DNA of 9,245 nt from Spirochaetaceae bacterium UBA4077 (lineage in GTDB: Bacteria; Spirochaetota; Spirochaetia; Treponematales; Rectinemataceae): positions 5,795-15,039 of the forward strand of contig DFYR01000042.1 in NCBI GenBank assembly GCA_002383375.1. The letters are read 5' to 3'. Below are positions 1 to 4,743 of this stretch, piece after piece. A model generated the notes under the pieces. That model made no database searches and was not told where the DNA came from. It saw nothing but the letters and a program-made list of their open reading frames with translations. Both the position numbers and the translations under genes were made by a program. Every line of letters starts with the position of its first letter. Within the stretch, counting starts at the first letter, position 1.

Positions 1-482
1 AGAACCTGGGGACCTGCGCCCTGGATAAAGCCTATCGCCCTGCGGGTGTAGTCGCCCTTCGGGAATGAGAACTTGCCGGTCTTGTCTGTGACAAGCCTAT
101 AAGCTGTCCCGCGATGGACGTACTGGACGGTGATGACGCCGTCGGCTGCCTTGGAAGCCGTAAGATTGTCGTCCGTACGCTGGGAGTTGGGTGCCACTGC
201 AAAGAGGAAGAGTCCGCGGAGACCGCTGGGTAAAACGGTCTTGCCCTTCACATCATAGAGATAGGGCATAAAAAAGTGGGTAGATCCTGCCTTCGAGGCG
301 CCGGACGTAGCGTCAAGGGTGTCCTTGTCGGCTGCCATATAGCGGATGGGCCCTGTGAAGGTAAAGTAGTTTCCAGTATCAGCGGCGGCAACATTTACCT
401 GAAAATCGATCTTCAAGTCTTGAGCGAATGCCGTGGCTCCTAAGACGAGAAAAAGTGAAAGTAGTAGAGCAATCTTTTTCAT
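1..482 (-). CDS. Secreted protein of unknown function (3' end beyond the window)
   Basis: A leftward open frame starts with ATG at 482-480 and runs without a stop to base 1, so about 160 N-terminal residues are visible and the C-terminus lies outside the window. The start is supported by a strong Shine-Dalgarno sequence (GAAGGAGG, about 491-498). The first 20 residues form a classical signal peptide: MKK, then a leucine-rich hydrophobic core, ending in A-F-A before Q21. No cysteine follows, so cleavage by signal peptidase I and export to the periplasm or outer membrane are expected. The mature part is polar and rich in Thr, Gly and Asp, with short alternating hydrophobic stretches that suggest beta structure. 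I do not recognise a family. It is transcribed divergently from the lipoprotein at 782 and has a good promoter and leader hairpin of its own, so it may be well expressed. Confidence 0.8.
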   Translation of the reverse strand, partial: MKKIALLLSLFLVLGATAFAQDLKIDFQVNVAAADTGNYFTFTGPIRYMAADKDTLDATSGASKAGSTHFFMPYLYDVKGKTVLPSGLRGLFLFAVAPNSQRTDDNLTASKAADGVITVQYVHRGTAYRLVTDKTGKFSFPKGDYTRRAIGFIQGAGPQV

Positions 483-507
483 AGCAATTAACCCTCCTTC
501 GGTTTAC

Positions 508-523
508 GGACCTCTAAAGGTCC
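508..523 (-). promoter_or_regulatory. 5'-leader stem-loop of the secreted-protein mRNA
   Basis: GGACCT and AGGTCC form a perfect 6-bp stem around a 4-base loop. On the minus strand the element lies between the predicted transcription start (about 526) and the Shine-Dalgarno sequence (491-498), so it would cap the 5' end of the mRNA. A hairpin at the extreme 5' end is a known way of protecting mRNAs from decay; that role here is inference. Confidence 0.45.
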
Positions 524-532
524 AATTTTTAT

Positions 533-560
533 ATTTTAATACATTTTGTGAACTTGACAA
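533..560 (-). promoter_or_regulatory. Sigma-70-type promoter for the leftward secreted-protein gene
   Basis: On the minus strand TTGTCA (560-555) and TAAAAT (538-533) each match the consensus at five of six positions and are separated by 16 bp. Transcription would start near 526, giving a leader of about 44 nt that begins almost exactly at the stem-loop at 508-523. This is a sequence match only; there is no experimental evidence. Confidence 0.5.
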
Positions 561-583
561 GATAAAATCGAGTTAATTATATA
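554..583 (+). promoter_or_regulatory. Possible rightward promoter for the lipoprotein/DUF3185 pair
   Basis: A perfect TTGACA at 554-559 is followed after 18 bp by TATATA at 578-583, which is only a partial -10 match in a run of alternating A and T. It would leave a long leader of about 190 nt before the lipoprotein start. Its -35 box overlaps the -35 box of the leftward promoter by five bases. I found no better -35/-10 pair nearer to 782, although TATAAG at 727-732 could be a -10 without a clear -35. Confidence 0.3.
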
Positions 584-665
584 TATAGATAATTTTATCG
601 ATATTTTTAGCATATATAGCGAACCAGAGATCAATTAAAGAGAAGAAAAGGGCAGCCTAAATATC

Positions 666-679
666 TCGATACCTATCGA
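666..679. promoter_or_regulatory. 14-bp palindrome, possible operator
   Basis: TCGATA-CC-TATCGA is a perfect inverted repeat with 6-bp arms and a 2-bp centre, placed 103 bp before the lipoprotein start and downstream of the proposed rightward promoter. Such symmetry is typical of a site for a dimeric regulator. It is AT-rich and could be fortuitous in this AT-rich gap. Confidence 0.25.
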
Positions 680-781
680 ATAGAGAATTGTTCACCCAAT
701 CTATAAGCCAACTGTGATATAGATTCTATAAGAGACGCTATCTGGCGGTATGTATTTTCTTATTACCTTGAGGAGCTACGT

Positions 782-1294
782 ATGAAGAAATCAATATTGG
801 TTGCAAGCATCGCTTTAAGCGCCATGATGGCCTCCTGCGCCCTGTGGCTTCCCCAACTCAGGTTGAGCAGCGCCGTGGTGATCGGCGAACCGCAGCGAAA
901 GACGAACTTGGTTCAGATCTCAGTTCAGCCTAAATGGGATAATCCCGGGAAAGGAAATAAAAAAATAAGCAGTTTTTATGTAGAGTTCCGTAACCCTAGC
1001 CCAACGCCTGTCTATATCGTCTGGGAAAAATCGATTTTGGAATATTCCAATCGAAGCTTCATGCCGTTCGTGGAAGGGCAGCGGTATGAGCTCTATCCCA
1101 AGCCCATGGAAGCATTGCTGATTCCCCCGAGGGGTGTGGTCAGAAAATATATCTACTCGCCCCAGCAACTGTACCAGGAGGCGGGAAAGAGTGGAAAATG
1201 GAAACTGAAGCCTCTGGAAGCCGAAGAGGTGTTTATCACATTCTATATAAGATCCGAGAACCTGACGGATTATTTCTCGGTTGTTGTTCGCTAA
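782..1294 (+). CDS. Putative lipoprotein with an Ig-like beta domain
   Basis: This 170-residue protein starts at ATG 782, preceded by a clear Shine-Dalgarno (GAGGAG, about 770-775). Residues 1-18 are a signal peptide, and M-A-S-C with Cys19 is a relaxed lipobox, so the mature protein should be lipid-anchored at Cys19. The mature domain shows alternating strands with the stretches FYVEFRN (65-71), PVYIVWEKS (76-84), LIPPRG and FITFYI. This pattern resembles a small immunoglobulin-like beta sandwich and contains no catalytic motif I can recognise. The DUF3185-type membrane gene follows 21 bp downstream with its own ribosome site, so the two are probably cotranscribed. A structural or ligand-binding role at the envelope is likely but unproven. 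Function unknown. Confidence 0.75.
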   Translation: MKKSILVASIALSAMMASCALWLPQLRLSSAVVIGEPQRKTNLVQISVQPKWDNPGKGNKKISSFYVEFRNPSPTPVYIVWEKSILEYSNRSFMPFVEGQRYELYPKPMEALLIPPRGVVRKYIYSPQQLYQEAGKSGKWKLKPLEAEEVFITFYIRSENLTDYFSVVVR

Positions 1295-1315
1295 TCCATA
1301 TAAACGGAGTCGATA

Positions 1316-1534
1316 ATGCGCACTAGAATGATCCTGGGCATTGTTTTGCTGGTCGTAGGGCTTTTCGTCTTCATCTATGGGATGAACGCGTCAAGATCTT
1401 TCGTCGAACAGGTCAGCAATTCACTGACGGGCCGATATTCGAACGCTACGAGCTGGTATTTGATAGGCGGCATCGCCGCACTGGCGGCGGGAATCCTGTT
1501 GCTCCTATCGGGTTTCGTCGGAAAACGAAAGTAA
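1316..1534 (+). CDS. Two-helix membrane protein, DUF3185-like
   Basis: This 72-residue protein starts at ATG 1316 with GGAG six bases upstream. It consists of two hydrophobic helices, about residues 5-23 and 47-67, joined by a polar loop, and ends in the basic tail GKRK. The first helix ends in IYGMNAS and the loop carries SFVEQVSNSLTGR before a tryptophan-led second helix with GGIAALAAG. This layout matches the small DUF3185 family of inner-membrane proteins as I know it. No function is established for that family. It is the second gene of a two-gene unit with the lipoprotein and converges on the cyclo-ligase gene, leaving only 58 bp between stop codons. I see no convincing intrinsic terminator in that gap; CGAG-GAT-CTCG at 1553-1563 is only a 4-bp stem without a T-run. 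Confidence 0.75.
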   Translation: MRTRMILGIVLLVVGLFVFIYGMNASRSFVEQVSNSLTGRYSNATSWYLIGGIAALAAGILLLLSGFVGKRK

Positions 1535-1592
1535 AAGCGCCGGGGCTGCCATCGAGGATCTCGCTTGAACAATCATCAGCAGCGGAGGGATA

Positions 1593-2222
1593 TCAGACTC
1601 TTCGTAGCGCTCTTTCGGTGGCGAGAAAATCCACCCTCTGATCCCAGGGACTCATAGGCACGCTGGCTACGATCTGCGCCTCGAAACAGAGGCCACATGT
1701 CTCGAGCCTGCCTCCATGGGCGGCCTCCGCCGCCCTAGCCCCGACGAGGAAGCGGTCGTAATACCCCTTGCCCCTTCCCATCCTTCCTCCCGAGAGATCG
1801 AAGGCTAGACCTGGCACGGCGACGGCCACGGGAGAACTTCCCAATTCCTCCAGCGATAGAACCTTGGCGTCCTCAGGAGGCTCGGGAATGCCGAAACGGT
1901 CCAAAGGCCAAGAACGGTATTCGGGAGACAGGGGAATGAATTCGAGGAAATCGCCGGCCTCCGAGGAATAGCTCATCCGGGGAACGGCCACTATTTTATC
2001 TTCTGACACGGCTATATCGATCAGATATCCTGTCTGAAGTTCTTCTTTCATCGAGAGAAAGGCTAGGACGATAGCTGCCGTCCTGTATGCGGGCAGCGTT
2101 ATGAAGTTTTCTATGGCCCTCAGGCTCAACCTTGTCCTGGATTCGGGGTCCATGGCCAGAAGAATAGATTTGGCTGCCTTACGCAGCGTCAATTTTGCTT
2201 GCCTTATTTCGTTGTCGCGCAT
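1593..2222 (-). CDS. 5-formyltetrahydrofolate cyclo-ligase
   Basis: This enzyme family (also called methenyltetrahydrofolate synthetase) uses ATP to convert 5-formyl-THF to 5,10-methenyl-THF in the cytoplasm, returning stored folate to the one-carbon pool. The identifying motif is G-R-M-G-R-G-K-G-Y-Y-D-R at residues 146-157, preceded by PGLAFD (137-142). An N-terminal K/R-rich segment (KLTLRK) and FGIPEP (110-115) are also typical, as is the C-terminal D-Q-R-V-D-F-L-A-T-E segment. At 209 residues it is of ordinary length. I chose ATG 2222 because MRDNEIRQAKLTLRK matches the usual family N-terminus. ATG 2261 would add 13 unrelated residues, and neither start has a strong ribosome site. It is the last gene of the leftward cluster, 35 bp after the nitrilase stop if 2261 is used. 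The family symbols are ygfA, fau and MTHFS; none is assigned here. Confidence 0.9.
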   Translation of the reverse strand: MRDNEIRQAKLTLRKAAKSILLAMDPESRTRLSLRAIENFITLPAYRTAAIVLAFLSMKEELQTGYLIDIAVSEDKIVAVPRMSYSSEAGDFLEFIPLSPEYRSWPLDRFGIPEPPEDAKVLSLEELGSSPVAVAVPGLAFDLSGGRMGRGKGYYDRFLVGARAAEAAHGGRLETCGLCFEAQIVASVPMSPWDQRVDFLATERALRRV

Positions 2223-2296
2223 ATTCCCAGTATACGAAAAATCGCTAGTGAGTCCAGGCATTTCGCCGAGCCCCGCCCCACCGCGATGCTAAGGTT

Positions 2297-3859
2297 TCAG
2301 CTTGAGAAAAGCCTTCCGTACAAGTCGGGGGAACGCCCCCGGACGATGTCGGTCCCGGGCACGACGCTTTTGAACTTGCTCAAAGCCGTATTGACGTAAG
2401 CCGCGGCAGAATGTTCCTCCGCCCGCAAGGTGGTAGTCACCCTGGCTCCGTCCGGATTGGTTATGGAACTGCAATCCTCCCTGGCTGCCGAGGCGCTGCG
2501 GGCGATGAAAATCTTGTTTTCCGCCGACCTGGTCTTTATCGCCTTCAAAGTCGAATCGTCCGTTGAAGCGTCGAAATGGACGATGATGTCGGCGCCCTGA
2601 AGCATGGCCGTCCTGGCTATTTCAGGAATATGGATTTCCTCGTCGAACATCGCGCCGAGGCGGATCGCGGAACTGAGCTGGACGATTTTGATGGAGCTCG
2701 CGTTGGGTAAATTCAATAATCCGATCGAGCCAATTTCCTGGGCAGGTTCCCAATTCGATACCACAAAGGCCTTCCTCGCGCCGCTGGCGGAGGTGCCGGC
2801 GAGCACGGCGAAATATCCCTCGGCCAGTTCGCCGGACAATGATTTCAAGACAGACTCGTCCAGGACGAATGACTGGGGAGCTTCCGGTAGTATAAGGAGC
2901 CGTGCTCGTAGGATCCATGCGTTTTTCGCGTAGTAGAGAGCCTTTTCCAGGTATTCCTCTGCCGAGGCGCTCTTGAAGCGCGCCAGCATGGTATAGACGA
3001 CGAGATCCTCCACATTGTAGGACTGTCGGCAAATTTCGGCCACCGGCAGTTCCTCAGTGGGCTTGTCCATGGCTCCGAAGAGCGCCTCCTTTCTTCGCGA
3101 AACGGGCTTGCTCCTGGAGAGGTCGATTTCGATTATCCGGATCTCTTCCTTGTCAGGGGAGCACTGAGCGATCATAACGCCTTCTGGATCAACGACGAAG
3201 CTGCGGCCGAGGAAGGAAACCACGTTACCTTCAACACCGCACTTGTCGGAAACCGCGATGTACACGCCGTTTTCCCTGGCTCTTTCCTGAAGGATAAACT
3301 CGTACTGCTGGTTGCTGAGCTGCTCGGGCTTTTCGGCAGCGGCAACCAGATTAACCGGGTCCAGTATCAGCTTGGCACCGTCCTTGGCCAATAAGCCTGC
3401 GATCTCGGGGATTCTGCCATCGGCACAGATCATCGTCCCAATTCTACCGAACTCTGTATCGAATGCAGCGTAGCCTGAACCCGGCGTGAACCAGCGATCG
3501 TCAAAGTGCCAAAGGTTGGTTTTGGCTGTAAGATCGATCTGGCGCCCTTCCCTGTCGAAGGTCACGGCAGCGTTGAAAATACTGCCCTCTCGCCGTACCG
3601 CGATACCAATGCAGATATATACCGAATTCCGTCGCGCGAGTTCGGACACGGCTTTCAGCAAGGCTTCGGACCCTGCCAGAGATTCTTCCATGATCTCTTG
3701 TTCGGGCCTGATAAGGTAGGAAGGATAGGCGCATTCGGGCAGGAGAATAATATCGGGTTTATCAGCGCAAGCCTTTTCTATCAAAGCCTTGATGCGTGAA
3801 GCGGTATCGGCGTATTGGTACACCGTATCGCCTCGGATTTGAATCAGCGCCAGTCTCAT
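2297..3859 (-). CDS. Tandem nitrilase-superfamily hydrolase, second domain degenerate
   Basis: The 520-residue cytoplasmic protein contains two carbon-nitrogen hydrolase domains. Domain 1 (about 1-255) has the full triad: Glu42 in LLPECAYP, Lys113 in TAKTNLW and Cys145 in MICADGRIPE, so hydrolysis of an amide or nitrile is expected. Domain 2 (about 285-520) keeps the first glutamate (Glu326 in LLILPEAP) and the family C-terminal R-x-P-x-L-Y-G signature (residues 509-515). Aligning MFDEEIHIPE (404-413) without gaps to the Cys145 motif puts Asp406 at the cysteine position, and no lysine motif is visible. Domain 2 is therefore probably non-catalytic. Single-domain family members are usually about 260-300 residues, so this is a duplication. 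The start ATG 3859 has AAGGAGA upstream (3867-3873). It sits 40 bp after the hemolysin III-like gene and before the folate cyclo-ligase. The substrate cannot be called from sequence. Confidence 0.85.
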   Translation of the reverse strand: MRLALIQIRGDTVYQYADTASRIKALIEKACADKPDIILLPECAYPSYLIRPEQEIMEESLAGSEALLKAVSELARRNSVYICIGIAVRREGSIFNAAVTFDREGRQIDLTAKTNLWHFDDRWFTPGSGYAAFDTEFGRIGTMICADGRIPEIAGLLAKDGAKLILDPVNLVAAAEKPEQLSNQQYEFILQERARENGVYIAVSDKCGVEGNVVSFLGRSFVVDPEGVMIAQCSPDKEEIRIIEIDLSRSKPVSRRKEALFGAMDKPTEELPVAEICRQSYNVEDLVVYTMLARFKSASAEEYLEKALYYAKNAWILRARLLILPEAPQSFVLDESVLKSLSGELAEGYFAVLAGTSASGARKAFVVSNWEPAQEIGSIGLLNLPNASSIKIVQLSSAIRLGAMFDEEIHIPEIARTAMLQGADIIVHFDASTDDSTLKAIKTRSAENKIFIARSASAAREDCSSITNPDGARVTTTLRAEEHSAAAYVNTALSKFKSVVPGTDIVRGRSPDLYGRLFSS

Positions 3860-3899
3860 CCATCAATCTCCTTGCAGCTAGTATGCCCGGTTTATTCGT

Positions 3900-4529
3900 T
3901 CAGGGATATGCCAAAAAATACAGGGCTACTGCGTGCCCTGCAGTTCCGAGGACTACGAAGAGATGCCAGATTGCATGGCCGAAGGAAAGCTTTTTATTCA
4001 AGTAAAAGATGGTTCCCAAGGTATAGGCCAGCCCCCCTGCGATCAACCAAGCGATCGTCAGAGGATTCAGCCTTTTCATCATGGGTTTTGCGGCAATGAC
4101 GATGATCCAGCCCATGGCAATGTACAGAAGGGTAGAAACAAGCTTGAAGCGGCCGGTGAAGAAAAGTTTGAAGACTATGCCCGAGACGGCCAGACCCCAG
4201 ACCACACCGAATAGGCTCCAGCCCCATGCGCCGCCTATCCCCGCAAGGGTAAAGGGGCTGTAGGTACCTGCTATAAGGGTGAAGATGGCGCTGTGGTCGA
4301 AAACCTTGAGACTTCGCTTCCGCGCTTCATCGTCAGCTAGATGATAGAGCGACGAGGCTGTGTATAGCGTGATCATAGAGGCGCAGAAGAGGCCGGCGCT
4401 TATTATCATAAGCGCGCCCTGGTCTTTGGCCAGCCTGCTCATGATCCAGATCGTATAGATGACAGAGGCTGCGAGGGCGGAGAAATGAGTGATAAAGTTC
4501 AGTTTATCCTGTTTTGACATTGCTGCCAC
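3900..4529 (-). CDS. Hemolysin III / PAQR-family membrane protein
   Basis: This 209-residue protein with about seven hydrophobic helices belongs to the hemolysin III (YqfA/TrhA, PAQR-like) family. The family's putative metal-site residues are all present: S-S-L-Y-H ending at His63, Asp78-His79 followed by the GTYSPF motif (88-93), and F-G-H-A-I-W-H with His185 and His189, plus His199 near the C-terminus. Members are inner-membrane proteins. Some were named from hemolytic activity in a heterologous host, and their physiological role is linked to membrane fluidity or energetics. I chose GTG 4529 because GGAG (4536-4539) lies six bases upstream. ATG 4520 is possible but badly spaced, and a further in-frame TTG at 4550 lies upstream of GGAG. 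It is the first gene of the leftward cluster. Confidence 0.88.
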   Translation of the reverse strand: MAAMSKQDKLNFITHFSALAASVIYTIWIMSRLAKDQGALMIISAGLFCASMITLYTASSLYHLADDEARKRSLKVFDHSAIFTLIAGTYSPFTLAGIGGAWGWSLFGVVWGLAVSGIVFKLFFTGRFKLVSTLLYIAMGWIIVIAAKPMMKRLNPLTIAWLIAGGLAYTLGTIFYLNKKLSFGHAIWHLFVVLGTAGHAVALYFLAYP

Positions 4530-4569
4530 CCACTGCTCCAAAATGGACAAAGTACATTTAGGTCAACAC

Positions 4570-4581
4570 CGGTAAATACCG
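4570..4581. promoter_or_regulatory. Perfect 12-bp palindrome between divergent genes
   Basis: CGGTA-AA-TACCG has 5-bp arms and a 2-bp centre. It lies about 40 bp before the hemolysin III-like start and overlaps the best leftward -10 candidate, so it is well placed to be an operator for the leftward cluster. The regulator is unknown. Confidence 0.3.
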
Positions 4582-4600
4582 ACGCGAAGCCCATTGTAAA
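4573..4600 (-). promoter_or_regulatory. Weak candidate promoter of the leftward three-gene cluster
   Basis: On the minus strand TTTACA (4600-4595) and TATTTA (4578-4573) are separated by 16 bp. The -35 is a good match, while the -10 agrees at only three positions. It lies in the only intergenic space upstream of the cluster. Confidence 0.25.
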
Positions 4601-4696
4601 ATAAAAAATAAGGGTTAGAGCATTGCTTGAATCGCCTCACTCGTCAAGCGGGCAGGAGTGGAGTTCAAAGCAGTAGACTTCAAAACAAGGTTTCGG

Positions 4697-4725
4697 TTGA
4701 CAATACCCTAGACCTCTCCCATGAT
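4697..4725 (+). promoter_or_regulatory. Candidate promoter for the PPDK-PGK fusion gene
   Basis: A perfect TTGACA at 4697-4702 is followed after 17 bp by CATGAT at 4720-4725, which matches the -10 consensus at four positions. Transcription would begin near 4732, right at the Shine-Dalgarno, giving a very short leader. If real, it rules out translation from the upstream TTG at 4627 on this transcript. Confidence 0.35.
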
Positions 4726-4731
4726 CGATGT

Positions 4732-4738
4732 AGGAGGG
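4732..4738 (+). promoter_or_regulatory. Ribosome binding site that decides the fusion-gene start
   Basis: AGGAGGG lies five bases before TTG 4744, a near-ideal Shine-Dalgarno. The alternative in-frame TTG at 4627 has no comparable site, only AGGG about 14 bases away. The start at 4744 removes 39 unrelated residues from the longest reading. Confidence 0.7.
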
Positions 4739-4743
4739 ATTCC

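Larger units (their letters stand above)
483..781. other. AT-rich divergent intergenic region (299 bp)
   Basis: This gap separates the leftward secreted-protein gene from the rightward lipoprotein gene and is much richer in A+T than its surroundings. It contains promoter-like boxes in both orientations around 533-583, a 6-bp-stem hairpin at 508-523, an 8-bp palindrome TATCGATA at 596-603, and a 14-bp palindrome at 666-679. It also contains a direct repeat TCTATAAG at 700-707 and 725-732, whose copies start 25 bp apart. I see no protein-coding frame or recognisable RNA gene in it. Confidence 0.75.

Noticed and set aside
508..535. A rightward intrinsic terminator (hairpin followed by a T-rich stretch)
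   Set aside because: No rightward gene precedes it; the hairpin makes more sense as a leader element of the leftward transcript.
1535..1592. A terminator between the convergent DUF3185-type and cyclo-ligase genes
   Set aside because: Only a 4-bp stem (1553-1563) without a T-run is visible.
4627..4743. An N-terminal extension of the fusion protein from TTG 4627
   Set aside because: There is no Shine-Dalgarno, the composition is unlike the rest of the protein, and a much better start exists at 4744.
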